A stretch of 64,000 nucleotides of DNA from Saprospiraceae bacterium. Its GTDB lineage: Bacteria > Bacteroidota > Bacteroidia > Chitinophagales > Saprospiraceae. Positions within the stretch are counted from its first letter, which is position 1; the number at the start of each line of letters is the position of its first letter. The translations under genes were made by a program, and so were the position numbers. Of this stretch, positions 15,439-23,960 are shown piece after piece. The notes beneath the pieces are model-generated. The model did not search any database, was not told the DNA's origin, and saw nothing but the letters and a program-made list of their open reading frames with translations. Location of the stretch: the NCBI GenBank assembly GCA_027488935.1, contig JAIYAP010000038.1, positions 62,001 through 126,000 on the forward strand, read 5' to 3'.

Positions 15439-15975
15439 ATGCGTATTATTGGAGGAAAATTTAAAGGCCGTCGATTTGATCCGCCAGCCGATCATTGGCC
15501 TACGCGTCCAACCATGGATGCAGCCAAAGAGGCTTTGTTTAATATTTTAAACAATCAACTTGATTTTGAGTCGGTAAAAATGCTCGACCTGTTTGGTGGA
15601 TCGGGCAGCCACTGTTACGAGTTTGTTTCGCGGGGATGTGAAGATGTAACGTATGTGGATAAATTTGCACCAGCCGTTCAATTTGTGCGCAAAACAGTAG
15701 AAAAACTCGAAATAGGGCCATTTGTAAAGATTTTTCAAATGGATGTTTTCCGATTCATCGACCATAGCACCACCCAATACGATTATATTTTCGCCGATCC
15801 CCCGTACGGCATGCCCGCGCTTGATACCTTGCCGGATCTTGTTTTTGAAAAAAACATGCTTTTGCCCGATGGCATATTCGTGCTGGAACACAATCCGCAC
15901 AATGATTTTCTTGAACACCCACATCTTACGGACGTGCGGAAATATGGCAAAACACTTCTTTCGTTTTTTAAATAA
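15439..15975 (+). CDS. rsmD: 16S rRNA (guanine966-N2)-methyltransferase RsmD
   Basis: RsmD methylates G966 of 16S rRNA in the small subunit. The 178-residue protein has the family N-terminus MRIIGGKFKGRRF, then RPTMDAAKEALFNIL. The SAM-binding motif is LDLFGGSGS, where most homologues have LDLFAGSG, and the catalytic motif is FADPPYGMP, of the N-methyltransferase DPPY type. The length is normal for Bacteroidota. It forms a probable operon with DUF3822, 9 bases upstream. Confidence 0.93.
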   Translation: MRIIGGKFKGRRFDPPADHWPTRPTMDAAKEALFNILNNQLDFESVKMLDLFGGSGSHCYEFVSRGCEDVTYVDKFAPAVQFVRKTVEKLEIGPFVKIFQMDVFRFIDHSTTQYDYIFADPPYGMPALDTLPDLVFEKNMLLPDGIFVLEHNPHNDFLEHPHLTDVRKYGKTLLSFFK

Positions 15976-15982
15976 CCATCCG

Positions 15983-15993
15983 AGGTGACACCT
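15983..15993. repeat. AGGTGACACCT palindrome, third copy
   Basis: This is the reverse complement of the AGGTGTCACCT element at 3147-3157 and 3256-3266. Flanking bases extend the similarity to CCGAGGTGACACCTCCGG. It lies just past the rsmD stop codon. Confidence 0.5.
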
Positions 15994-16024
15994 CCGGCAT
16001 CAAATTAACCACCAAAAACAAAAA

Positions 16025-16061
16025 AGCCCAGACTTAACGAGTATAATACGTTAAGTCTGGG
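16025..16061 (-). terminator. Intrinsic terminator of the lysyl oxidase gene
   Basis: A perfect 14-bp stem is formed by GCCCAGACTTAACG (16025-16038) and CGTTAAGTCTGGGC (16048-16061) with a 9-base loop. On the minus strand it is followed by a T-rich tract (TTTTTGTTTTTGG), 21 bases after the lysyl oxidase stop codon. Confidence 0.85.
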
Positions 16062-16081
16062 CAAACACAGGCTATTATAAC

Positions 16082-18478
16082 CTATTCTCCAAACACGATC
16101 CCGGTGCGTACGCCGTCTTTTCCACGTACCGACACCATATACATGCCAGCAGCCAAGTTGCCGCGGGCGAAGGTCACGGATTCTTCGCGAATTTGTTGGA
16201 AAGAACGTACCACCCGACCTGTCATGTCACTCAAGGTGATGCTGAGGGGCTCTGCTTCCGGATTGGCAAAAAACACCTGAAAGGACTCCTGGAAAGGATT
16301 CGGCTGAATAAACAGTTCCCTGTTGCGCAAATAAGCCGTTTTGGTGCCTACGGTAGATGTATTTACACAGTTTTGATCGCTCACCAACCCTATGCTGCGC
16401 TGGTATTTGTCGTTGACAATGGTAGTAACCGCTGAAATACAAACTTTTGGTGCAGGTACGCCACTGTAATGAATGCGTACCAAACCGCCAGGAAGGATAT
16501 TTTTCTTAATGCTGGTTTCTGTAGGGGAAAGGGCAATGATTTCACCCGCTTGATCAAAAGTGATGGCACCGTCAAAAGTAGGGGTCAAACTTTCCACCGA
16601 ATCAATGGTGATGCCACTTACATTGAACTCGTAACCGATTATTTTGCTGTAAGGGTTGACCACCTGTACATCAAAGGTTTTGGCGGCTTCGTTTAAAGTA
16701 CCCGGTAAAATATAGACCAGTTCTGCATTATTCAATAAACCGGCTGGGAACTGACAGGCAAACCGGACGCCCCAGTGGTTGGCGTCGTTCTCGTGCAGTT
16801 CACACTCTTGCAACAAAGCGGCATCGTACAAGTCAATTTGACCGTCATCATAAAGGTCGGTACAAGGGGTTACCGATGCACTATCGGCCAACGCGGCGGT
16901 CAAATAGGCATTTACATCAACATCCGTGCGCAAGGAATCTTTATTCCAGTCGCCGCGCAGGGCTGTTCCGGCACAATTTCCTTCGCAATCTAAGCGCGCA
17001 TTGCCCAACGGCATACCATAACAGTCTACTACCGGTGGACATTCTTGGTCTAGTACTTCTACGATAGGGAAAATACCGGAATAGGAAAGTTGAAAACAGG
17101 TCTGACCCCAGTTGTTCGTAAAATCTGATTCAATACGGCCTATTTTATCCGGACTCTGATCCCAGTTTACGCGCACTACCAAGGTATATACACCTGTTTG
17201 CAAATCGGTGATATCAATCCATTGGCAAGGCAAATTCGAGTCATAAATATCCCCACAACCTGCAGCAATACCCATATTATTGCACGTGTACTGGGCGTTA
17301 CCACCGTTTTCACACTCCAAATCTAACACACAAAAGCCATTTTTAGAACCGATGGGCACAATATTGCCTTTATCATCAAACAAGAGGTAATCGGCATATC
17401 CTTTATAGTGCCAGTGGTTGTGGCACGGATCCCAAACGAATTGATCGCTGGGCGTATTCGGATCGTCCGGGGAGTCTCCAATATAGTAATCAGCGTTGCC
17501 ATTATTTTTGATATGGGTGGTAAACCGCACGATATAACGACTACCCGTACCCCGCAAACAACCCTCCTGCACCATACAAGGGTCGGCGTCGGCTATAAAA
17601 TCGAGTTCTACCGAATTGCTCAACACCGCTTCCATTACGACCAAATCGGGCGTGTTTACACATGCGGGATTACCAAAGTAAATACAAGTATCCGAAATGG
17701 TTGCCAACGGATTGTAATTACAGGCACTTGGATCGGTGCAACCAATCACCGGACCAGCATATTGCATGGAAAACTGAAGCGGAGTATTGTTGCAATTATC
17801 AGCGGCGTACTTCATGCGAATGAAATATTGTTTGCCACCTGCAAGATACAAGGTTGCCGTCGCACCATTATCACAACCAGTACTGGCAAAAAAGATCGCA
17901 CCGGTTTGGTTTTCTGAAAGCGTAATGCCCTGACAACGGTCATACACCCAAATTTTGGATGGACACTGATTACCCAAATCACAAGTGCTAATCACATACG
18001 TACCGGTTTCCTGTGGCATGAAACTATACCAGGTTTCGAAAGCACCAGGGTTGGTACGTACGCCCATCGTGTCGATGGGGTAGGGGTTGTCGCAGAAAAA
18101 ACCGGGAGGGCAGCCATAACGAACGGTCTCTTCAAAATTGAAAAGCCCCTGTAGGTTTTGATAAACCAACGAATCATCGATAAACAAGCGATAGTACCCA
18201 TCTGGGGAAATACCGTCTCCAAATGCATCTTTGATTTTAAAAATGGTACACTGATTATCTGGAACACAAAACTCCAGGATTTGAAAGGTGTCTGAACTGA
18301 AGCCACCTGAAAATAATATGGTACCTGATTCGGTACCTAACTCATATTGTGTTTCATCGTAATATGGATCAGGGTCAATTTCCAAACGAACATACCGCTC
18401 ATTTGGACCGCATTGGGCTTTGGATTCGAATGAATTGCCAATCAAAAGGAGCAGTAGGCCAAGTAGATGTAATCGCAT
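16082..18478 (-). CDS. T9SS-secreted lysyl oxidase with type A sorting domain
   Basis: The protein has 798 residues. After a signal peptide (MRLHLLGLLLLLIGNSFESKAQ) come two beta-rich regions (about 24-240) and a GCTDPSACNYNPLAT calcium-type motif (246-260). A lysyl oxidase domain follows (about 278-465). It keeps the copper-binding triple His (C-HNHWH, His353/355/357), the Lys and Tyr that form the lysyl-tyrosylquinone cofactor in animal LOX (Lys379 in SKNGFC, Tyr412 in GCGDIY), and the CQWIDITD motif. Next are a dockerin-like segment (about 505-575), a cohesin-like beta domain (about 585-700) and a T9SS type A sorting domain (about 715-798, starting IQPNPF, with MTGRVV and LAAGMYMVSV). LOX oxidises peptidyl lysine to allysine, which cross-links proteins; the bacterial substrate is unknown. 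A strong terminator follows the gene. Confidence 0.88.
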   Translation of the reverse strand: MRLHLLGLLLLLIGNSFESKAQCGPNERYVRLEIDPDPYYDETQYELGTESGTILFSGGFSSDTFQILEFCVPDNQCTIFKIKDAFGDGISPDGYYRLFIDDSLVYQNLQGLFNFEETVRYGCPPGFFCDNPYPIDTMGVRTNPGAFETWYSFMPQETGTYVISTCDLGNQCPSKIWVYDRCQGITLSENQTGAIFFASTGCDNGATATLYLAGGKQYFIRMKYAADNCNNTPLQFSMQYAGPVIGCTDPSACNYNPLATISDTCIYFGNPACVNTPDLVVMEAVLSNSVELDFIADADPCMVQEGCLRGTGSRYIVRFTTHIKNNGNADYYIGDSPDDPNTPSDQFVWDPCHNHWHYKGYADYLLFDDKGNIVPIGSKNGFCVLDLECENGGNAQYTCNNMGIAAGCGDIYDSNLPCQWIDITDLQTGVYTLVVRVNWDQSPDKIGRIESDFTNNWGQTCFQLSYSGIFPIVEVLDQECPPVVDCYGMPLGNARLDCEGNCAGTALRGDWNKDSLRTDVDVNAYLTAALADSASVTPCTDLYDDGQIDLYDAALLQECELHENDANHWGVRFACQFPAGLLNNAELVYILPGTLNEAAKTFDVQVVNPYSKIIGYEFNVSGITIDSVESLTPTFDGAITFDQAGEIIALSPTETSIKKNILPGGLVRIHYSGVPAPKVCISAVTTIVNDKYQRSIGLVSDQNCVNTSTVGTKTAYLRNRELFIQPNPFQESFQVFFANPEAEPLSITLSDMTGRVVRSFQQIREESVTFARGNLAAGMYMVSVRGKDGVRTGIVFGE

Positions 18479-18730
18479 ATTTATTTAGTTTCAAATGTTT
18501 GAAAAATCGGGTAAAAGTAGGTCCATTTTGCTATATCTTGTTTCAAAACGTAGATTTTCGCTCAAATCAAACAATATTTTCTTTTGAAAGCACCCGTTTA
18601 ATTTAATAAAAACGAAACATAACGGGCAAAACAGCGTTTTTATGCTGTAAAAATAACTTCAACGGTGGAGCGAAAACAACAATTCAGCCCACTTGAAGTC
18701 TAATAACCGATTCATTCAATTACCCCAGGT

Positions 18731-19369
18731 ATGCGCTTGTTGTTTCTGCCACTTTGGCTCTTTCTTTCTATATATTTATATGCGCAACCCAAAGATGGTT
18801 GGGCCTTAAAAAATGAAAAGGAGGGCGTAAAAGTTTATTATAAAAACTCCTCCAATATTCAGGAAATCAAACTAATCACCTCCATCAATTCGAGTATGAG
18901 CGGCATGGTGCAATTGTTTTCTGAAGTAGATTTGTACCCAAAATGGGGCTACAAAATCATTGAAGCGCGGCTATTGCACCGGGTTTCACCTACTGAAATG
19001 TATTATTATTCTAAAATAGACTTTCCATGGCCCATGAGCGACCGTGACATAATCATGCATTCCAAAATGACGCAGGATCCGGTTTCTAAAAAAATCGTAG
19101 CCATCAGTGTCGCAATGCCCGATTACTTGCCGGTAAATAAAGATGTTGTGCGTATTCGTAACGCCAACACCAATTGGACCATTTTTCCAGGCACCAACGG
19201 CTGGCTATACAGCGAATATTACATCTATTCCGATCCGGGCGGCAGCATTCCTGTATGGCTGATCAATTTGGCAATTGATGTTGGCCCGCGTGAAACCATC
19301 AAAAGTATCCGCAATATCCTGAAAGACCCAAAATATCAACGGGTTAAATTGACCTACATAAAGGAATAA
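18731..19369 (+). CDS. Secreted START-domain protein
   Basis: The protein has 212 residues with a signal peptide (MRLLFLPLWLFLSIYLYAQ). The rest is one START/SRPBCC fold: WALKNEKEGVKVYYKNS, LFSEVDLYPKWGYKIIEARLLHRVSPTEMYYY, FPWPMSDRDIIMHSKM and PVWLINLAIDVGPRETIKSIRNIL. The FPWP(M/L)SDRD stretch is typical of bacterial START proteins similar to the StAR/PCTP group. These bind lipid-like ligands in a deep cavity; the ligand here is unknown, and the location is periplasmic by the signal peptide. It is followed by a clear terminator, so it is probably monocistronic. Confidence 0.85.
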   Translation: MRLLFLPLWLFLSIYLYAQPKDGWALKNEKEGVKVYYKNSSNIQEIKLITSINSSMSGMVQLFSEVDLYPKWGYKIIEARLLHRVSPTEMYYYSKIDFPWPMSDRDIIMHSKMTQDPVSKKIVAISVAMPDYLPVNKDVVRIRNANTNWTIFPGTNGWLYSEYYIYSDPGGSIPVWLINLAIDVGPRETIKSIRNILKDPKYQRVKLTYIKE

Positions 19370-19386
19370 TTTAGATTGAAAATAGA

Positions 19387-19424
19387 AACAGCCCTTTCGC
19401 CAACAATATGCCGAAAGGGCTGTT
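19387..19424 (+). terminator. Intrinsic terminator of START gene
   Basis: AACAGCCCTTTCG (19387-19399) pairs perfectly over 13 bases with CGAAAGGGCTGTT (19412-19424), followed by TTGTG. It lies 17 bases after the START gene stop. The T tract is short. Confidence 0.75.
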
Positions 19425-19451
19425 TTGTGTCCATTACGATCGAAACGAACT

Positions 19452-21269
19452 ATGCAATATAAAAATTTAAGGCAGGCAGTCAATGATTTGGAACGCCACG
19501 GTATGCTCCTCCGCATCCGGGAAGAAGTGGACCCGAACCTCGAAATCGCAGCGATTCACCGCCAGATTTTTGAACAACAAGGCCCCGCGATTTTGTTTGA
19601 AAAGGTAAAAGGCAGCCCATTTCAGGCGGTCAGTAACATATACGGCACTTTTGAACAAACGGCTTTTTTATTCCGAAATACAATCGAACGGGTAAAACGG
19701 ATAATTGAACTCAAAAAAGACCCAACAGCGGCTTTGAAAAGCCCCGGACGATATATTGGTGCACCATTTACCGCTTTTTCCGCCCTACCGATGCGCAGCT
19801 GGGGATCCGCACCAGTGGCATATGGCACCACGCAAATAGACCAATTGCCGCAAATTAAAAGTTGGCAAATGGATGGCGGGGCTTTTGTTACCATGCCTCA
19901 GGTGTACACCGAAGATCCCGATAAGCCCGGCGTTATGCAATCCAACCTTGGCATGTACCGCATCCAATTATCGGGCAATGATTATGTTCCGAACGAAGAA
20001 ATCGGGTTGCATTATCAGTTGCACCGTGGCATTGGCGTACACCACACCAAATACAACGCCTTAGATAAACCGTTTCATTGCTCCATTTTTGTGGGCGGTC
20101 CGCCGAGTCATGCTTTTTCGGCCATCATGCCTTTGCCGGAGGGCTTGAGTGAATTGTTGTTTGCGGGCATGTTAGGCGGCCGGCGCTTTCGATACACACG
20201 CACAGAAGGCCATTTTTTGAGCAGCGACGCTGATTTTGTGATTACCGGCGAAATTTTAAAAAATGTAAAAAAACCGGAAGGGCCTTTTGGCGACCATTTA
20301 GGGTATTATTCGCTTACCCACGATTTTCCGGTCATGAAAGTACATAAAGTGTATCACCGCAAAAATCCACTCTGGCACTTCAGTGTGGTTGGCCGACCGC
20401 CCATGGAAGACAGTAGTTTTGGCTGGTTGATCCATGAATTGGTGGCACCGCTCACGCCGCAGGAATTTCCCGGGCTGAAAGAAATTCACGCCGTGGATGC
20501 AGCAGGGGTGCATCCCTTGCTGTTGGCCATTGGGCATGAGCGGTATATGCCGTTTCGTCCAAGGGTACCCGAGGAAATCCTGACCATAGCCAACCGCATC
20601 TTGGGCAGTGGACAAACTTCTTTAGCCAAATTTTTGTGGATTGCTGCCGAAGACGACAATCCGGCACTGGACACCCATGATCTACCCCACTTTTTTCAAC
20701 ATATCCTGGAGCGCGTCGATTTTACCCGCGATCTGCACTTTTACACCCGCACCACCATGGATACCCTCGATTACTCCGGAAGCGGCTGGAATGCAGGCTC
20801 AAAAGTGGTAATTGCCTGTCGAGGCGATAAAAAACGCGATGCAGGCACCCGTTTGCCCGAATATTTTGATTTGCCGCAAGGCTTTTCCAATCCCGTCTTT
20901 TGTATGCCAGGCGTTTTAGCCATCAATGCGCCTAAATTTGAAATTATCGCTGAAGCGCAAAAGCAGGCGACGGAACTTTGTACCTGGTTGGAACGTTACG
21001 ACCTCAGCACCATACCCATGATCGTCTTGGTGGATGATGCTTCGTTTACCGCCGCTACGATCAACAATTTTGTGTGGGTTGCCTTTACCAGGGCCAATCC
21101 AAGCCATGATATATATGGTGTGCAATCCTTTACCGAACACAAACACTGGGGTTGCAAAGGTCCGCTGGTGTTGGATGCCCGGAAAAAACCACAGCACGCA
21201 CCGGAATTGATCCCGGATGCCGATATGGAACAAAAAGCAAAGCAACTGCTACAGGGGTATGGGTACTAA
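19452..21269 (+). CDS. UbiD-family decarboxylase
   Basis: The protein has 605 residues from ATG 19452; the frame runs nine codons further up to a TTG inside the terminator, so the ATG is preferred. UbiD enzymes use prenylated FMN to decarboxylate (or carboxylate) aromatic and alpha,beta-unsaturated acids. Family motifs include LRQAVNDLERHGMLLRI at the N-terminus, GPAILFEKVKG, GMYRIQLSG, LHYQLHRGIG, EGPFGDHLGYYS (holding an acidic active-site residue) and the C-terminal VDDASFTAATINNFVWVAFTRANPSHDI. The 600-residue size is that of the Bacteroidota branch, longer than E. coli UbiD (about 497). A role in quinone biosynthesis is plausible but not shown. No UbiX prenyltransferase gene is in the window. 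Confidence 0.88.
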   Translation: MQYKNLRQAVNDLERHGMLLRIREEVDPNLEIAAIHRQIFEQQGPAILFEKVKGSPFQAVSNIYGTFEQTAFLFRNTIERVKRIIELKKDPTAALKSPGRYIGAPFTAFSALPMRSWGSAPVAYGTTQIDQLPQIKSWQMDGGAFVTMPQVYTEDPDKPGVMQSNLGMYRIQLSGNDYVPNEEIGLHYQLHRGIGVHHTKYNALDKPFHCSIFVGGPPSHAFSAIMPLPEGLSELLFAGMLGGRRFRYTRTEGHFLSSDADFVITGEILKNVKKPEGPFGDHLGYYSLTHDFPVMKVHKVYHRKNPLWHFSVVGRPPMEDSSFGWLIHELVAPLTPQEFPGLKEIHAVDAAGVHPLLLAIGHERYMPFRPRVPEEILTIANRILGSGQTSLAKFLWIAAEDDNPALDTHDLPHFFQHILERVDFTRDLHFYTRTTMDTLDYSGSGWNAGSKVVIACRGDKKRDAGTRLPEYFDLPQGFSNPVFCMPGVLAINAPKFEIIAEAQKQATELCTWLERYDLSTIPMIVLVDDASFTAATINNFVWVAFTRANPSHDIYGVQSFTEHKHWGCKGPLVLDARKKPQHAPELIPDADMEQKAKQLLQGYGY

Positions 21270-21380
21270 TTGAAATAAAAACCAATTTTGTAAAAAAAAT
21301 CTCCTCAAAGTTTGGAAATGTGTTTCAGGTGGTATTACCTTTGCCCCGCTTTCGAGAGAAGGATATTTCCGGTAGAAACT

Positions 21381-21452
21381 GGCCTGTTCGTCTAGGGGTT
21401 AGGACACGTCCCTTTCACGGATGAAACACGGGTTCGATTCCCGTACAGGCTA
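21381..21452 (+). tRNA. tRNA-Glu (anticodon UUC)
   Basis: The 72-base sequence folds as a cloverleaf. The acceptor stem is GGCCTGT with ACAGGCT (a G-U first pair, as usual for tRNA-Glu). The D arm contains TCTAGGGGTTAGGA, the anticodon stem is CGTCC/GGATG around loop CTTTCAC (anticodon TTC), and the T arm is CGGGTTCGATTCCCG. The discriminator base is A. No CCA is encoded; it would be added by the CCA-adding enzyme, a homologue of which is at 36096-37535. Confidence 0.95.
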
Positions 21453-21466
21453 CTTAAAAGTAGCAT

Positions 21467-21506
21467 AGTGCCTTGTAAGTTAACCACTTATGAGGCACTT
21501 TTTTTT
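21467..21506 (+). terminator. Intrinsic terminator of tRNA-Glu
   Basis: AGTGCCT (21467-21473) pairs with AGGCACT (21493-21499), and an inner TAAGT/ACTTA stem follows after a 2-base internal loop. Eight T residues follow. It lies 15 bases after the tRNA. Confidence 0.85.
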
Positions 21507-21538
21507 GCATTTGTAAATTTGCGTTTCAAAATAGCACA

Positions 21539-22435
21539 ATGCATTCCAAAGAAGAAATTGCCGAGCGTTTCAAAGTATTGCAAGATTACATTTGCAAACA
21601 TTTAGAATTGGCCGACGGCACAGGGAAATTTCACGAAGACCTGTGGACCCGCGCAGCAGGTGGGGGAGGCCGTACCCGTACCATCGCGGGCAAACAAATT
21701 GAAAAGGGTGGGGTGGCCTTTTCGGCCGTACACGGTCCGTTGCCAGCGGCGATTTTAAAAAGCATGCAGTTGGAGCCTGCCGATTTTTTTGCTACCGGGG
21801 TATCCATTGTTTTGCACCCGCACAGTCCGATGGCCCCGATTATACACATGAACGTTCGGTATTTCGAAACGAGCGATGGGCGCTGGTGGTTCGGCGGCGG
21901 CATCGACTTAACCCCGCATTATGTGGTTGCGGAAGATGCGCGGTATTTTCACGCGGCTTTGAAATCGGTGTGTGATGATTTCCATCCCGACTTTTACCAA
22001 AAATTCAAGGACCAGGCCGATGATTACTTTTTTATACGGCATCGACAGGAAACCCGGGGCATTGGTGGTATTTTTTATGATTACCTCGACGAAAAATCGG
22101 GTTTAAGCCACACCCAACTCTTTGATTTTGCGCTTGCTTTGGGCCAACTTTTCCCGCATTTATATGCCGAAATGCTACAACGGTCCCAGGCACGCACCTG
22201 GGGAGATCCAGAAAAACAATGGCAAATGTTGCGCCGGGGCCGGTATGTGGAGTTTAATTTAGTTTGGGACCGTGGCACCAAATTCGGCCTGGAAACGGAC
22301 GGCCGCACCGAATCCATCCTCATGAGTATGCCTCCGGGCGCCAATTGGGTGTATAATTTTCAGCCAGCCCCCGATAGTGCAGAAAGCAAAACTTTAACAC
22401 AGCTACAAAAGGGAATTGATTGGCTAAATGCCTAA
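21539..22435 (+). CDS. hemF: Oxygen-dependent coproporphyrinogen III oxidase
   Basis: HemF converts coproporphyrinogen III to protoporphyrinogen IX in haem synthesis, using O2 as electron acceptor. The protein has 298 residues. Family motifs are WTRAAGGGGRTRTIAG, HPHSPMAPIIHMNVRYF, WWFGGGIDLTPHYV, FFIRHRQETRGIGGIFYDYL, RRGRYVEFNLVWDRGTKFGLET and ESILMSMPP. The enzyme indicates life with oxygen. A TAAATTTG box at 21514-21521 lies just upstream and may be the minus-7 element, without an obvious minus-33. The DUF721 gene starts 9 bases after the stop. Confidence 0.95.
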   Translation: MHSKEEIAERFKVLQDYICKHLELADGTGKFHEDLWTRAAGGGGRTRTIAGKQIEKGGVAFSAVHGPLPAAILKSMQLEPADFFATGVSIVLHPHSPMAPIIHMNVRYFETSDGRWWFGGGIDLTPHYVVAEDARYFHAALKSVCDDFHPDFYQKFKDQADDYFFIRHRQETRGIGGIFYDYLDEKSGLSHTQLFDFALALGQLFPHLYAEMLQRSQARTWGDPEKQWQMLRRGRYVEFNLVWDRGTKFGLETDGRTESILMSMPPGANWVYNFQPAPDSAESKTLTQLQKGIDWLNA

Positions 22436-22444
22436 ATTTGTCGG

Positions 22445-22735
22445 GTGATAAAGAAAAACGAATCGACGCTGCAGGATGCCATGAAAGACATGCTGCAAGA
22501 ATTTAAATTGGCCCCTCAACTCAATGAAGCCAAGGTGAAATCTTTGTGGGAACAACTGATGGGCAAAACCATTAGTACCTACACCGCCAATTTGAGTGTA
22601 CGTAAAAACGTGCTGTATTTGACCATTCTTTCGGCGCCCCTCAAGCACGAATTAACCTTTGCCCGCGAGAAAATCAAAGCCCTGCTCAATGAAGAATTGG
22701 GCGAGGAGTTTATCAAGGATGTTGTAATTCGTTGA
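22445..22735 (+). CDS. DUF721 (DciA-like) protein
   Basis: The protein has 96 residues with a GTG start at 22445. It matches the Bacteroidota DUF721 pattern: LQDAMKDMLQEFKLAPQLNE, then LWEQLMGKTISTYTANLSVRKNVLYLTI and LKHELTFAREKIKALLNEELG. DUF721 includes DciA, the ancestral loader of the replicative helicase DnaB, and a nucleic-acid role is the best guess. In this branch only the short KH-like domain is present. It follows hemF by 9 bases and converges on the GT4 gene with a 7-base gap and no terminator. Confidence 0.8.
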   Translation: MIKKNESTLQDAMKDMLQEFKLAPQLNEAKVKSLWEQLMGKTISTYTANLSVRKNVLYLTILSAPLKHELTFAREKIKALLNEELGEEFIKDVVIR

Positions 22736-22742
22736 TTTTCTT

Positions 22743-23960
22743 TTATTTACCCAACATGTTTTCGTATAAATCCAGGTACTTGCGCGCTATAATCGTTTCC
22801 GTGTAGTGGTTCATCACTTTTGCCCTTGCAGCCTTTCTGTACTGTTCCGTTGCTTGTGCTCCGCTGTTTAGCACCTGCACAATACCTTCCGCCAGGCCTT
22901 TACTGTCTTTTTGCGGCACAATGATGCCCTCGCTTTCGTGTCCGACCATTTCAGGAATGCCCCCGGTATCAAATCCCACCACCGGCGTGCCACAAGCGAG
23001 CGATTCCATGACGGTATTGGGCAAATTGTCTTCCAAAGAAGGAATCACAAAAACATCACAAGCGCCATAAACCAGGGAAAGATCTACCGGATTTTGAATC
23101 ATGCCCAACAAATGCACCGGATAGGGCAGGGACATTAGCGGCTCGATTTCGCTTTTACCCATTACGACAATTTCAATGGCACAATCCGGGTGCTGGGCTT
23201 TAATAATATCGAGCGCCTCCGCCAGGTATTGAAACCCTTTGCGTTCTTCCGAAATTTTCATTGCAGCAAACAATAAGGCAAAAGCGCCCGGCTGCATCCC
23301 GAGTTCGGATTTGAATTTTTCCCTTGCCACCGCATCAGAAGGTTTAAATACGGTGGTGTCGATCGGATTAGGAATCGCCTGAACAGCCGCTTCCCGCAGG
23401 AGTGCGCTCGTGTGCGCGGTGTCACGTAGCCATCCGCTGCAGGTAACATATTGAATATCAGCAGGAAATAATCGCTTTTTTCGGTTTAGAATCCGGTAGG
23501 AAAGGTCCTTGTTCGTCGGAAATCGCAGGTATGGACAATTTCCGCAGTTGTTTTTAAAATGGTCACAGCCCCGGCTATAATGGCAGCCCCCGGTAAAGGT
23601 CCACATATCATGCAGTGTCCAAACGATGGGTTTGCCCAATTTTGCCAGTGCATAGATGCCGTTTAAACTTAAAAATCCCTGATTGATCCAATGCAGGTGC
23701 AACACATCCGCCGCCTGCACCATGGGATGTTGGGTGATGTTTTTACCGAAATTAGCCAGCGAAAAAGAAAAACGCACCGATTTATTGCGTTCAAAAGGCA
23801 CAAACGACAAGCGTTCGGCATAAAATGGCCAACGATTGCCCGTATCGGCTGCCGTCAATATATCTACCTGTACCCCGGCAGCAATCAGGGCTTTTTGTAG
23901 TCGACCGGCGGCAATACCTGCGCCGCCTTTCGTATACGTATTGAGGATTAATACTTTCAT
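22743..23960 (-). CDS. GT4-family glycosyltransferase
   Basis: This 405-residue retaining GT-B glycosyltransferase shows the N-terminal TKGGAGIAAGRLQKAL, HLHWINQGFLSL, WTLHDMWTFTGGCHYSRGC, and a Cys-rich HFKNNCGNCPYL segment usual for this subgroup. The nucleotide-sugar-binding C-terminal domain has SLEDNLPNTVMESLACGTPVVGFDTGGIPEMV (the EX7E-type motif) and LAEGIVQVL. It probably adds sugars to a surface polysaccharide or glycoprotein. It overlaps the upstream FkbM gene by four bases (ATGA), so they are co-transcribed and translationally coupled. Confidence 0.88.
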   Translation of the reverse strand: MKVLILNTYTKGGAGIAAGRLQKALIAAGVQVDILTAADTGNRWPFYAERLSFVPFERNKSVRFSFSLANFGKNITQHPMVQAADVLHLHWINQGFLSLNGIYALAKLGKPIVWTLHDMWTFTGGCHYSRGCDHFKNNCGNCPYLRFPTNKDLSYRILNRKKRLFPADIQYVTCSGWLRDTAHTSALLREAAVQAIPNPIDTTVFKPSDAVAREKFKSELGMQPGAFALLFAAMKISEERKGFQYLAEALDIIKAQHPDCAIEIVVMGKSEIEPLMSLPYPVHLLGMIQNPVDLSLVYGACDVFVIPSLEDNLPNTVMESLACGTPVVGFDTGGIPEMVGHESEGIIVPQKDSKGLAEGIVQVLNSGAQATEQYRKAARAKVMNHYTETIIARKYLDLYENMLGK

